A stretch of 41,764 bases of DNA. Source: Thermodesulfobacteriota bacterium (GTDB lineage Bacteria > Desulfobacterota > BSN033 > UBA1163). The notes below the pieces were generated by a model, which saw only the letters and a program-made list of their open reading frames with translations, made no database searches and had not been told where the DNA came from. This document shows, piece by piece, positions 1-8,272 of this stretch. The stretch covers positions 1 through 41,764 of the forward strand of contig JASEHH010000023.1 of NCBI GenBank assembly GCA_030017685.1, given 5' to 3'. The stretch's first letter is position 1; every line of letters starts with the position of its first letter. Position numbers and translations under genes: made by a program.

Positions 1-2
1 GC

Positions 3-278
3 TTTGCAGATATCGGAATGGGGATCGGCATGATCGTGGCTGGACTTGCTTCGATCATCATCGGAGAAACTCTGCTCCGGGCGAGGTCTGTGGGGATGAT
101 CACCTTGGCTGCCATCCTTGGCTCTTGCATCTATCGGTTGATTATTACGATCGGCCTCTGGCTGGGTCTGGCGCCTACCGATCTCAAAATGGCGACAGGG
201 GCGATGGTGATCCTCGCACTGGGCTTTCCTGCTCTCAAAAAAGGAAAAGAGGAAAGGATCCATCTCCGGGGAATTTGA
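3..278 (+). CDS. ABC transporter permease, C-terminal part (cut by window edge)
   Basis: The frame is open from the first bases to a TGA at 276-278, giving about 91 residues. It is rich in Ile, Leu, Gly and Ala, with two or three hydrophobic segments (around MIVAGLASIII, ITLAAILGSCIYRLIITIGLWLG and MVILALGFPAL) and a short basic tail. The ATPase gene that follows has the typical features of the uncharacterised COG1101-type ABC systems, whose permeases are COG4120-like and whose substrates are thought to be amino acids or similar small organics. The permease assignment therefore rests on hydrophobicity plus neighbour. The 5' end lies outside the window, so the true start and full length cannot be seen. 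A short perfect inverted repeat (AAATGCAAA ... TTTGCATTT, 296-328) follows the stop. Confidence 0.7.
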   Translation, partial: FADIGMGIGMIVAGLASIIIGETLLRARSVGMITLAAILGSCIYRLIITIGLWLGLAPTDLKMATGAMVILALGFPALKKGKEERIHLRGI

Positions 279-442
279 TTCCAATGAGCATTGCGAAATG
301 CAAAATGAAAAATCCTCAGTTTGCATTTCCAAGGAATTTTTTATCCCTGGTTCCTCTCGAATCATAAAAACATTTCTCTCGGTGGTAAGTATTTCTTACG
401 CCCTGCGCTATGCTCTTCGCCCTATGCGGCTTTTGGAATAAT

Positions 443-1240
443 ATGGAAGAGATGCTTGTTCTCCAGAACCTGAGAAAGATATTCAACCGCAATACAATCG
501 ATGAAAAGGCGGCGATTGATGGAATCGGGCTCGGAGTGTCGAAAGGTGAATTTATTACAGTGATCGGATCCAATGGCGCAGGTAAAACCACGCTTCTCAA
601 TCTCATTGCAGGGACCTATCCTCCTGATGAAGGGAAGATCTTCATTGATGGCAGGGAATTGACCCTTCTCCCTGAATACCGAAGGGCTAAATATCTTGGG
701 AGAATTTTCCAGAACCCATTGATGGGAACGGCATCTTCCATGACCATTGAAGAGAATCTTTCCATGGCCGAACTCCGAGGACAACCGAGGGGACTCTCCT
801 GGGGGGTGACGAAGAAGGGAAGAGAGCGATTCCGGGAACTTCTAAAAACCCTTGAACTGGGCCTGGAGAACCGTCTGCGAGACCGGGTCAGCCTCCTCTC
901 CGGTGGCCAGCGGCAGTGCCTTACCCTGCTGATGGCTACACTCTCTCTACCCAAACTTTTGCTCCTGGATGAACACACTGCCTCCCTCGATCCAAAAACA
1001 GCGGAGAAGGTCATTGACCTGACCGACCGGATTGTCAGGGAGAACAGACTCACCACGATCATGGTCACCCATAATATGCTTCAGGCCATCAACTTCGGAG
1101 ATCGGATGATCATGCTCCATGAAGGAAGGATCCAGTTCGATATCAAGGGTGAAGAGAAGAAGCGCCTGACCGTAGAGGAAGTGGTGAAGCGTTTTGGAGA
1201 AAAATTAGAGGACGAAACCTTACTCTGCAAACCGGTGTAG
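443..1240 (+). CDS. ABC transporter ATP-binding protein (COG1101 type)
   Basis: This is a single nucleotide-binding domain of about 265 residues. It has a Walker A motif (GSNGAGKTT), a Q-loop, the signature LSGGQRQ, a Walker B ending in LLLLDEHTASLDP and an H-loop histidine (VTHN). The DEHTA in place of the usual DEPTS is typical of the COG1101 branch paired with COG4120 permeases. It should hydrolyse ATP on the cytoplasmic face to drive import through the permease that ends just upstream. The longest frame opens at 410, but ATG 443 or 452 aligns better with family N-termini (LVLQNLRKIF), and no strong ribosome binding site decides between them. The gap to the permease is about 165 bp, so the two may share a transcript. 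Confidence 0.85.
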   Translation: MEEMLVLQNLRKIFNRNTIDEKAAIDGIGLGVSKGEFITVIGSNGAGKTTLLNLIAGTYPPDEGKIFIDGRELTLLPEYRRAKYLGRIFQNPLMGTASSMTIEENLSMAELRGQPRGLSWGVTKKGRERFRELLKTLELGLENRLRDRVSLLSGGQRQCLTLLMATLSLPKLLLLDEHTASLDPKTAEKVIDLTDRIVRENRLTTIMVTHNMLQAINFGDRMIMLHEGRIQFDIKGEEKKRLTVEEVVKRFGEKLEDETLLCKPV

Positions 1241-1261
1241 GGATGAACTTAAAACAATTAA

Positions 1262-1320
1262 AGGTTAAGGTATAGGCTAAGGTTGAGGTTTTTTTTAGCC
1301 TTAACCTGAACCTTAACCTG
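1262..1320. repeat. Imperfect inverted repeat of AAGGTTAAGG type
   Basis: The left arm has AGGTTAAGG and GGCTAAGG words. The right arm has AGCCTTAACC and GAACCTTAACC words. A run of eight T separates them. The arms can fold into a long imperfect hairpin between the ATPase gene and the dehydrogenase gene. It resembles the repeats at 11935-12021 and 22375-22508 in style, though not in exact sequence. It could act as a terminator or be a small mobile palindrome. Confidence 0.6.
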
Positions 1321-1334
1321 AAAAGGAGTCCGCT

Positions 1335-2408
1335 ATGGATATCTTCGAATTGATGAAGAAGGACGGATATGAACAGGTTATTTTCGACTTTGATAAGGAG
1401 ACAGGGATGAAGGCGATCATCGCCATCCATGACTCCACACTCGGTCAGACCTTCGGAGGGGTGAGGATGGTCAACTACGCCTCGATGGAGGATGCCCTTC
1501 GGGATGCAATGAGATTGGCCAAAGCAATGACTTACAAGTGTGCGGCCGCTGATGAGGACAAGGGTGGGTCCAAAGCGGTCATCTGGGGCAACCCCGAGAA
1601 GGATAAGAATGAGGCCTATCTGAGGGCCTTCGGAAGATTCATTGAGATGTTAAAGGGTCGTATCGTCACCGGAGTGGATCTCAACCTCGATTTAAACGAT
1701 GGCTCGATTATCGGAAGGGAGACTCAACATATTTTAGCAAGGCCTAAAGAGGAAGGAAGCTCCGGAAGTTCGGGAGTCACCACAGCCTATGGAATCTACA
1801 TAGGGCTTAAAGCCTGTGCAAAATTTCTATGGGGCAACGAAAACATTCAAGGTAAAAAGATCGCTGTCCAGGGATTAGGAGCCGTGGGTGAGCCTCTATT
1901 AGAACATTTAAAGGAAGGGGGATTGGAGATCATCGCCACGGATATGAACGAGAAAATCCTCAGGCGTCTTCAAAAAAAATATGGTTTCAGGGCAGTTAAG
2001 CCAGAAGAAATCTATGAGGTCGATTGCGATATCTTCTCTCCCAGCGCCATTGGCGGCATCCTGAATGATCAGACCATTCCAAAATTGAAATGCAGGATCA
2101 TTGCGGGTTGCGCCAACAATCAATTAGAGGATGAGGGTCGTCACAGTCGGATGCTCCATGAGCGCGGGATTCTCTATGCGCCGGATTACATCATCAATGC
2201 CGGAGGCGTCATCCAGGCCATTGATGAAGAACAGGGCTATCATTCCGAACGGGTCAAGATGAAAACAGAACGGATTTATGTCCGCCTTCTCCATATTTTC
2301 GAGATGGCCCAAAAGGAAGGAATTTTCCCCGTGGAAGCGGCCAACCGCTACGCCGAGATGCGAATCCGGGAGATCCACAAGATGAGACGGCTCTATGTCC
2401 CGAAATAA
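1335..2408 (+). CDS. Leucine dehydrogenase-like Glu/Leu/Phe/Val dehydrogenase
   Basis: The 357-residue length matches leucine dehydrogenases (about 360). The N-terminal substrate domain retains the catalytic lysines at K68 (MTYK) and K80 (GGSK) and the Asp at 115, in the same numbering as known leucine dehydrogenases. The NAD-binding domain has GLGAVGEPL at about 179, and the C-terminal part has the family motifs AGCANNQL and ILYAPDYIINAGG. It would catalyse NAD-dependent oxidative deamination of a branched or aromatic amino acid, or the reverse amination. The start has an AAAGGAG ribosome binding site. The usual AED motif near residue 115 reads GVD, a small deviation from the typical sequence. 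Substrate preference cannot be told by eye. The gene follows an uptake ABC system that may supply amino acids, and is convergent with the next gene. Confidence 0.85.
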   Translation: MDIFELMKKDGYEQVIFDFDKETGMKAIIAIHDSTLGQTFGGVRMVNYASMEDALRDAMRLAKAMTYKCAAADEDKGGSKAVIWGNPEKDKNEAYLRAFGRFIEMLKGRIVTGVDLNLDLNDGSIIGRETQHILARPKEEGSSGSSGVTTAYGIYIGLKACAKFLWGNENIQGKKIAVQGLGAVGEPLLEHLKEGGLEIIATDMNEKILRRLQKKYGFRAVKPEEIYEVDCDIFSPSAIGGILNDQTIPKLKCRIIAGCANNQLEDEGRHSRMLHERGILYAPDYIINAGGVIQAIDEEQGYHSERVKMKTERIYVRLLHIFEMAQKEGIFPVEAANRYAEMRIREIHKMRRLYVPK

Positions 2409-2430
2409 AGGAATAGAAGTGAAGGAAGCT

Positions 2431-3711
2431 TCAAGTGGTAAAAACAGGAAGAACAAAGGACCCAAAAGGCATGAAGATGGTATTTGTCCGGTGTTCCATT
2501 TTCTCCCTTGCCAGAAGAAGGGCCTCATCGATAGACGAGGCAGGAATCATTCCAACCTTTCTGACCGATTCTGGATCCAAACGGCTGACGAGGATTACCC
2601 GGAAGCGATTGGTAATGAAAACCGTTTTTAAGGCAACGAAACCAGGGATGGTAAACCCTTTCCGAAGTTCCCTCTCGATCATTTCTGCCCTACCCCATTC
2701 AAACCATTGAACCCAGTCAGGAGGACCGACTCCATCTCTGCATTCGGTTACCAGAATAATGGTTCCTCCCTCACGGGTCGCAAAAGAGGCGTTCGCCAAT
2801 GTTTTAATGGATTGATAGAGCGAGATGTCCCAGGGGAAACCCCCAGGGCTGGCCAGAGTGATCTCCCCTCTTTCTTTGATAAAGACGGATGAGATATTTT
2901 TTACCACCTGACATCCTTCCAGATGAGCTTTTTCAAGATCTCCTGAAACGGCCTGTACCATTTTCCCTTCCTCGTTCATGACCACATTGAAGAGAAATGT
3001 GTTTGGGATCATCCGCGCCGCTGCCAGCATATCCTGAGAAACAGGGTTCTTTTCCATCTCTCCTTTCTTCACCGTTTCTAAAATCCCTCCTCCATCTTTG
3101 AGAGAGAGACGGTGGTTCTGCTGGATGGTGTCATACCCTGAGATGCCGGGAAGTATGCCTTTCCTTCCTCCGGAAAAACCGGATAAGGTGTGGAAGATAA
3201 TTCCTCCTGTGACGATGGTAAGATCCGATTCAACGGCAAATCGGTTAAGCCTTACCTCTGTTCCAAAAGGCGTTCGACCCAGATAGGTCAATCCCTTTGC
3301 TTCTCGCCCATGATGATTGATGACTCTGATTTTTTGAGAGACCTCTTCACCAACAATCCTCCGGATCTCCTCCGGAGAGTTGTCCCGATGACTTCCGGTG
3401 GCAACGATTAATAAGATATCCCCATCCTTGACGCCGCTTCGATTCAACACCTGAAGGAGGGAGGGGAGAAAGAGGTCAGTCCTGACCCATAGCCTGGTGA
3501 TATCACTGACCAGGACGGCCACTTTCTGCCCTGGCCTCACCCTTTCATGAAGGAGAGGGGATTGGATTGGTTTTTGGAGTGCATGGGCAATGGCTTCATT
3601 TGGATGATCCGTGGAGGGACTCGGGTGGGGAAGCAGGGTTTTCTTTTCCCAACGGGAAGGGAAATCGAAATGAAGGACCTTTTCTCCAAAGGAGATTCTT
3701 TCCTCGGACAT
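2431..3711 (-). CDS. LarA-like nickel-pincer lactate racemase family protein
   Basis: This 426-residue protein keeps the LarA landmarks at nearly the same numbers as the Lactobacillus enzyme: D70 and R73 (SDITR), H108 (ATGSHR), H174 (IIFHTLSGFSGGRK), K184 (the lysine that carries the nickel-pincer cofactor) and H200 (QQNHRL). LarA enzymes racemise or epimerise 2-hydroxy acids using a nickel-pincer nucleotide made by LarB, LarC and LarE. None of those makers is in this window. The gene lies 14 bp downstream of the amidohydrolase gene on the same strand, so the two are probably cotranscribed. DUF2088/LarA homologues act on several 2-hydroxy acids, so the exact substrate is open. Cytoplasmic; no signal peptide is seen. 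Confidence 0.85.
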   Translation of the reverse strand: MSEERISFGEKVLHFDFPSRWEKKTLLPHPSPSTDHPNEAIAHALQKPIQSPLLHERVRPGQKVAVLVSDITRLWVRTDLFLPSLLQVLNRSGVKDGDILLIVATGSHRDNSPEEIRRIVGEEVSQKIRVINHHGREAKGLTYLGRTPFGTEVRLNRFAVESDLTIVTGGIIFHTLSGFSGGRKGILPGISGYDTIQQNHRLSLKDGGGILETVKKGEMEKNPVSQDMLAAARMIPNTFLFNVVMNEEGKMVQAVSGDLEKAHLEGCQVVKNISSVFIKERGEITLASPGGFPWDISLYQSIKTLANASFATREGGTIILVTECRDGVGPPDWVQWFEWGRAEMIERELRKGFTIPGFVALKTVFITNRFRVILVSRLDPESVRKVGMIPASSIDEALLLAREKMEHRTNTIFMPFGSFVLPVFTT

Positions 3712-3725
3712 TCTATTTTTTCTGG

Positions 3726-4706
3726 TTACAATTTTAAAATTTTCTTTCCATTCTCCCCGAAGATCTTTTCCTTATCCTCACGGGGGATATCCAATTCCTC
3801 GATCGTAGAAATTGATTTTCCCATATCACCGATCACATGGGGATAATCGCTTCCTAAAACCATCCGGTCTGCGCCAAACGTGTGATATCCGCACATCAAG
3901 GCGGGTTTATGGAGGGAGACTGTATCGTAATAAAACTTTTTCAAATATTCACCTGGAAGTTTGGGGATATTTTCCCTGCAGTCCGGGAAGGCCCGGTAGC
4001 CGTTGTTGATCCTTTCATAAAGGAAAGGGATCGTTCCTCCCATATGGGGAAGGATGAGGGTAAGATCTGGATATTTCTCAAAGAGGCCACTGTAGATCAT
4101 CTTTGAAACAGTCAATGTTGTATCCATCACAAAACCCACAAGAGGGACGAGAGGCCACTCCGCCATCGTTTCAGGATGGACGGGAACCATGGGGTGGAGG
4201 AAGATGGGGAGGCCCAAACGGTCGACCTCTTCATAAAAAGGCCAGAATTCCTTGACATGAAGATGTTTCCCGTCGATATTCGTTCCGAGAACAACCCCTT
4301 TCATTCCAAGATCCTTCGCGCACCGATGAAGTTCAGAAAGGGCATCCTCCGGATGTCCGAGGGGGACGCTTGCAAAAGCAATAAACCGTTTAGGATATTT
4401 CTGGCAGAGACCGGCAAAATAGTCATTGGCCAGCCGGGCAAGATAGAGATTTCTCTTCCGCGTCGAGAAATAGACGTTCGGCGTGGAAAGGGTGAGGACC
4501 TGTACATCGAGCCCGAGCCGGTCCATATCGCCGATTCTTTTCTCAGGATCCTCCATCTGGGGGGTAATTCCAAGATAACGAGCTCCTTTTTCTTTGACGA
4601 TTTTCAATCCTGTGGCATCATGGGTAAATTCATAGCGACGTCCCCATTGCTCCAGTTTTTTCAGATACTCAGATGGGTAGAAATGATTGTGAAAGTCGAT
4701 CTTCAT
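3726..4706 (-). CDS. Amidohydrolase-2 / ACMSD-like metal-dependent decarboxylase or hydrolase
   Basis: The 326-residue protein starts MKIDFHNHFYP. HNH is the N-terminal metal pair of the amidohydrolase-2 (PF04909) family. Further ligands are likely at the FLHP histidine (about 172), the HMGG histidine and the Asp in LGSDYPH near the C-terminus. Relatives decarboxylate aromatic or unsaturated carboxylates (ACMSD, gamma-resorcylate decarboxylase) or hydrolyse lactones. An AGGAGG ribosome binding site precedes the ATG. It is the first gene of a two-gene minus-strand unit with the LarA-like gene and is divergent from the AprA-like flavoprotein gene, which suggests a shared catabolic role for an organic acid. 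The reaction and substrate are not determined by the sequence. Confidence 0.82.
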   Translation of the reverse strand: MKIDFHNHFYPSEYLKKLEQWGRRYEFTHDATGLKIVKEKGARYLGITPQMEDPEKRIGDMDRLGLDVQVLTLSTPNVYFSTRKRNLYLARLANDYFAGLCQKYPKRFIAFASVPLGHPEDALSELHRCAKDLGMKGVVLGTNIDGKHLHVKEFWPFYEEVDRLGLPIFLHPMVPVHPETMAEWPLVPLVGFVMDTTLTVSKMIYSGLFEKYPDLTLILPHMGGTIPFLYERINNGYRAFPDCRENIPKLPGEYLKKFYYDTVSLHKPALMCGYHTFGADRMVLGSDYPHVIGDMGKSISTIEELDIPREDKEKIFGENGKKILKL

Positions 4707-4797
4707 GAAAACCTCCTTGAATGTTAAACATCTTTAGTATAGAGTTGCTTATAGCTCATCGCTCATCCAAAATCAACCCATTCGACTCCCCGGTCTG

Positions 4798-4924
4798 ATC
4801 CTTCGACTGTGCTCAGGACAGGCGCCCGGGGTATGCTCGGCGTTGATACGGAGCGGCATTTTTCCCTCGACTCTGCTCGGGATGGTGAGCTTGTCGAACC
4901 ATTACCCCGATTTAAAAATCGGGG
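4798..4924. repeat. Intergenic palindromic repeat cluster
   Basis: The divergent gap holds CCTTCGACTGTGCTCAGGA, then a second version (CCTCGACTCTGCTCGGGA) followed by its opposite arm GGTGAGCTTGTCGAACC. A hairpin at 4905-4924 follows, with perfect 9-bp arms CCCCGATTT and AAATCGGGG around a two-base loop. A related GAGCTTGTCGAAGG copy lies near 38367-38382, so this is a dispersed repeat family. The upstream extension of the flavoprotein frame runs through this repeat, which argues against an early start for that gene. Confidence 0.7.
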
Positions 4925-5009
4925 TTGGATGCCGTCGAACGTATCAACATCCTCCAGGCCTCTTTTCATAAGCATGGAGGACAGGGAAGATGAAAAGAGA
5001 AGCCTGTTC

Positions 5010-6704
5010 ATGAAAACCCATCATCTTAAAGCAGATGTGGTCATTATGGGAGGAGGTCTGGCCGGACTCAATGCCGCGATTGCTGCCGCCGAAAGGGGCA
5101 CGAAAGTAGCGGTTCTTGACAAGGGGAAAATTGAGAGAAGCGGTAATATTGCAGGCGGGGTAGACCACTTCATGGCTTATCTTGAAACCGGAGATCCCTG
5201 GGATACCCGGGAGGCCTACCTTCAGTTTGTTCAAGAGGAAGGTTATGGGATTGTCAATGTAGAAATCCATAACCGGGTTTTTTGTGATGAGCTGAGAAAT
5301 GCTATCTCCAGGCTGGGGAGAATTGGCTCGCCCCTTTCAGATCCCAAAACAGGTCAGTACTACCGGACCGCCTCTATGGGCCAGCCCGGGCCCTACTGGA
5401 TCAATTTCAATGGGAAGAATCTTAAGCCAAACCTTGCCAAAGAGGTCAGACGCCTGGGTTGTAAGGTCCTCGATCGCGTGATGGCTACCCGGTTTCTCGT
5501 CTCTGGTGAAAAACTGATCGGTGTCCTTGGATTCCATATTCGGACGGGCGACATTTACTTGATCGAATGCAAGGCTCTTGTCGCTGCCACGGGCAATACG
5601 AACCGGCTCTATGAAACCCCAACACGGATGCCGTTTAACACATGGCTGTGTCCTTACAATACGGGTGAGGCACAAAGATTAGCCCTCGAAGCTGGAGCGA
5701 CGCTGGCCAATATGGAGTTTTTAAGAATGACCATTGTGCCCAAGGGGTTTAGCGCGCCGGGGTTGAACGCCTTCACAGGGATGGGGTCCTATTTCATCAA
5801 TGGTCTTGGTGAAAGATACATGTCCACCTATCATGAGAAAGCTGAAAAAGCTCCGCGCAATTGGTTGGTGTGGGGAACGCTCAATGAATTGAGAGAGGGG
5901 AGAGGGCCTGTTTTCATCGATTCGAGACATCTTCCCCCAGATCAAATCACCCATCTTAAAAAGACGTTGGGACTTGATAAAGAGACCATGGATGATTTTT
6001 TAAAGGCCCGGACCATTGACATAGCGAAAGAGCCACTGGAGGTCATGGTCTCAGAGGCCATGCAGACCGGACCCATTGAGGTTGTGGGGAGCGGGATCCA
6101 CATCGATAGGAACTGCATGTCCACGATCGAGGGTTTGTTTGCCGGAGGTGACTGCGCGGACCAGATGAAAGTGGTTCACATGGCGGTGGCTGGAGGCTAT
6201 TCTGCAGGGAAGTTCGCGGCCGAATACGCTTTGAAAAATAAATTCAAGGATCTGGATCAAGGGCAAGTTCGTGAGGGGAAAGCCCGCATCGTAGCCCCTT
6301 TGAAAAGAACCAAGGGGTTACATTATCAGGAAGTTGAGGATGTATTGCGACACATCATGGCAGAAAATGTGGGGGCCTTCAGGACGAAAGTCTCTCTCGA
6401 AACAGCTCAGGACAAAATCAAAGCCCTTGCGCCGTACCTTGAAGAGATCAAGGCAAATAACTTCCATGAACTGATGAGAAGCATTGAAACGGCAAGCTTG
6501 ATTAAGGTTGGAGAGATCATGACCCATGCCGCCCTGTTCCGGAAAGAGAGCCGTTTTATTCCTTACCATTACAGGGAGGACTTTCCTGAAACGGATAATA
6601 CAAACTGGTGTGGCCAAGTGTTGGTCAATCAGATCGATGGGAGGATCACCACCGAATTTACACCCATCCAATACAAGCAACAGGTGAAGGGCGATTATCT
6701 TTGA
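5010..6704 (+). CDS. AprA-like FAD-dependent oxidoreductase (fumarate reductase/APS reductase flavoprotein superfamily)
   Basis: The N-terminus has the FAD-binding ADVVIMGGGLAGLNAA dinucleotide fold, and the later segment EGLFAGGDCAD is the second FAD contact of this superfamily. At about 564 residues it has the size of succinate dehydrogenase, fumarate reductase and adenylylsulfate reductase alpha subunits. The small 2x[4Fe-4S] protein encoded 15 bp downstream mirrors the AprA-AprB pairing. It is not a canonical AprA, and true sulfate-reduction partners (sat, qmo) are absent here, so the substrate may be an organic acid or another electron donor. ATG 5010 starts just before the conserved fold. 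ATG 4974 in the same frame is possible; the frame opens at 4809, but only by reading through a repeat. Confidence 0.8.
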   Translation: MKTHHLKADVVIMGGGLAGLNAAIAAAERGTKVAVLDKGKIERSGNIAGGVDHFMAYLETGDPWDTREAYLQFVQEEGYGIVNVEIHNRVFCDELRNAISRLGRIGSPLSDPKTGQYYRTASMGQPGPYWINFNGKNLKPNLAKEVRRLGCKVLDRVMATRFLVSGEKLIGVLGFHIRTGDIYLIECKALVAATGNTNRLYETPTRMPFNTWLCPYNTGEAQRLALEAGATLANMEFLRMTIVPKGFSAPGLNAFTGMGSYFINGLGERYMSTYHEKAEKAPRNWLVWGTLNELREGRGPVFIDSRHLPPDQITHLKKTLGLDKETMDDFLKARTIDIAKEPLEVMVSEAMQTGPIEVVGSGIHIDRNCMSTIEGLFAGGDCADQMKVVHMAVAGGYSAGKFAAEYALKNKFKDLDQGQVREGKARIVAPLKRTKGLHYQEVEDVLRHIMAENVGAFRTKVSLETAQDKIKALAPYLEEIKANNFHELMRSIETASLIKVGEIMTHAALFRKESRFIPYHYREDFPETDNTNWCGQVLVNQIDGRITTEFTPIQYKQQVKGDYL

Positions 6705-6719
6705 AAAAGGAGTGATACG

Positions 6720-6923
6720 ATGCCACCTCTGATCAGTGATCAATGCATCAGGTGCGGGAACTGCTATGACATATGCCCCGGTGATGTTTTCGACTGGCCT
6801 GACCGGAAAAAGAAACCTGTTGTTTATTATCCGATTGAATGCTGGCACTGCGGGGCCTGTCGGCTGGAGTGCCCGGTTCAAGGGATTGAATACCATTTCC
6901 CCTTAGGGATGACCCATGTCTGA
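6720..6923 (+). CDS. 2x[4Fe-4S] ferredoxin, AprB-like partner
   Basis: The 67-residue protein has two complete CxxCxxCxxxCP motifs, at C9-C12-C15-C19 and C41-C44-C47-C51, so it can bind two [4Fe-4S] clusters. It is the likely electron carrier for the flavoprotein encoded directly upstream (gap 15 bp, with an AAAGGAG ribosome binding site). The aminotransferase gene starts 10 bp downstream, so all three are probably cotranscribed. It is shorter than true AprB, which has a C-terminal extension for docking on AprA, and this supports a related but distinct enzyme. Confidence 0.88.
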   Translation: MPPLISDQCIRCGNCYDICPGDVFDWPDRKKKPVVYYPIECWHCGACRLECPVQGIEYHFPLGMTHV

Positions 6924-6933
6924 GGAGTGACTC

Positions 6934-8055
6934 ATGACCGTTCGATTTGCAGACCATCTGAAAGATATCCCCGATTATATCCCGGGGAAACCCATGGAAG
7001 AGCTGGAGAGAGAATTAGGGGTTACGGAAGCGCTGAAAATGGCATCCAATGAGAACTTCATGGGCCCGCCTCCCAAAGTGATGGTTGCTATCTCCGAAAA
7101 GATCCGATCATTAAATCTCTACCCCGATTCCGGTTGCTTTCTTTTGAGGAATGGACTGGGTAAGAAATGGGGAGTTCAACCAGACCAGGTCATTGTTGGC
7201 AACGGAAGCAATTACCTCATCGAGCTGATTGCACGGTGTGTTTTAAATCCCGGGGCGGAAGGGATCACCTGCGATCCAAGCTTTCTCTTCTATCGCCGGG
7301 CCATCAAGGGAGCGATGGGTATCCATCAATCGATTCCCCTAAGAAGTTTTGAAGTTGATATCGAAGATCTTTTGAATGGGGTTTCTGATCGAACACGCCT
7401 GATTCTGCTGGCCTCACCCAATAATCCCACGGGCAGACCCATTTCCTTCTCCAAACTGACACGATTGATGGCCCGTCTGGACCCTGGAGTGTTAGTCGTT
7501 CTCGACGAGGCCTATTTCGACTTTATTCGGTCCCCCGAGGTTCGATCGGGTCTTGAACTCCTTAAAGACCACCCCAATCTTATCGTCCTCAAAACGTTTT
7601 CCAAATACTATAGCCTTGCCGGCCTGCGGATCGGATATGGAATTGCCCACACGGACATTATCAAGGCTCTCATGAAATTATATCTTCCGTTCAATGTGGG
7701 AACGCTTGCCCAGGCAGCCGCCCTGGCCTTCCTTGAGGAAGAAGAGCCCCTCAGTGAAGCGAGAAGGATCAATGAGGAAGGAAAAGAATATTTATACCGG
7801 GAGCTGAGAAGCCTGGGTTTGGAATTTGTTCCTACGGAAGCCAATTTTATTTTAGTCCGTGTGGGGAAGGCCACCCAGGTCTATGAAGGGTTATTAAAAA
7901 GGGGGATCATTGTCCGCGACATGACTCCGTGGAAATTGCCTGGCCATATTCGGGTTACGATTTCACTCCCGGAAAATAATCAACGATTCATGAAGGAACT
8001 CCGGGACATCATGGAAGGTATCTGGAAGAGGCCTGTTCCCGTCTTGGGAAGATGA
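6934..8055 (+). CDS. HisC-like class I/II PLP-dependent aminotransferase
   Basis: The 373-residue protein matches the histidinol-phosphate aminotransferase family. It has SNEN near residue 38, SPNNPTG (Asn 164) and DEAY (Asp 191, contacts the PLP ring), TFSKYYSLAGLRIGYG with the Schiff-base lysine at K224 and the phosphate-binding Arg at 232, and a substrate Arg in the C-terminal HIRVTI segment. HisC relatives also act on aromatic amino acids or as L-threonine-O-3-phosphate decarboxylases (CobD). No other histidine-biosynthesis gene is nearby. Its place after the flavoprotein-ferredoxin pair suggests a role in amino or keto acid turnover rather than histidine synthesis. That is inference. Confidence 0.8.
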   Translation: MTVRFADHLKDIPDYIPGKPMEELERELGVTEALKMASNENFMGPPPKVMVAISEKIRSLNLYPDSGCFLLRNGLGKKWGVQPDQVIVGNGSNYLIELIARCVLNPGAEGITCDPSFLFYRRAIKGAMGIHQSIPLRSFEVDIEDLLNGVSDRTRLILLASPNNPTGRPISFSKLTRLMARLDPGVLVVLDEAYFDFIRSPEVRSGLELLKDHPNLIVLKTFSKYYSLAGLRIGYGIAHTDIIKALMKLYLPFNVGTLAQAAALAFLEEEEPLSEARRINEEGKEYLYRELRSLGLEFVPTEANFILVRVGKATQVYEGLLKRGIIVRDMTPWKLPGHIRVTISLPENNQRFMKELRDIMEGIWKRPVPVLGR

Positions 8056-8096
8056 TCATCGAGCTCAAGATACCCAAAGAACCTGAAAAGAGATAG
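8052..8096 (+). pseudogene. Remnant of a tctC 3' end
   Basis: The 45 bases starting with ATGATCATCGAG encode MIIELKIPKEPEKR and a stop. The intact TctC protein downstream ends MIKKLNITKEPEKK. The two DNA stretches agree at about three quarters of positions, including CAA(A/G)GAACCTGAAAAG and the bases just past the stop. This looks like the tail of a second, deleted tctC copy in the same orientation, now overlapping the end of the aminotransferase gene. The alignment was made by eye and the match is short. Confidence 0.5.
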
Positions 8097-8215
8097 TGGA
8101 GCCCGTCATCTCTCAGAAGGTTTGAAAAAATCATATTTCTCAGATCCGCATCGTTCCGGCATAGGCCGCCATTTTAAAACACTTTCCGAGGGATTGCTCG
8201 AGCCCTCTCGTTGGC

Positions 8216-8244
8216 TTGACAGGCAGGGGATTAAGAGATATAAA
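8216..8244 (+). promoter_or_regulatory. Sigma70-type promoter of the tct operon
   Basis: TTGACA (8216-8221) and TATAAA (8239-8244) are separated by 17 bp. Transcription would start about 22 bp before the ATG of tctC at 8273. The gap upstream also holds a small GAGGG/CCCTC hairpin. Confidence 0.7.
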
Positions 8245-8272
8245 ATTTGAAAATTTAACCAGGAGGAATTCT

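Noticed and set aside
616..1068. Minus-strand open frame of 150 codons inside the ABC ATPase gene
   Set aside because: Arg/Ser-rich translation without motifs, antisense to a clear ATPase: a shadow frame.
4809..5009. Upstream extension of the AprA-like gene from 4809
   Set aside because: The stretch is made of a dispersed palindromic repeat and has no ribosome binding site; the conserved fold begins right after ATG 5010.
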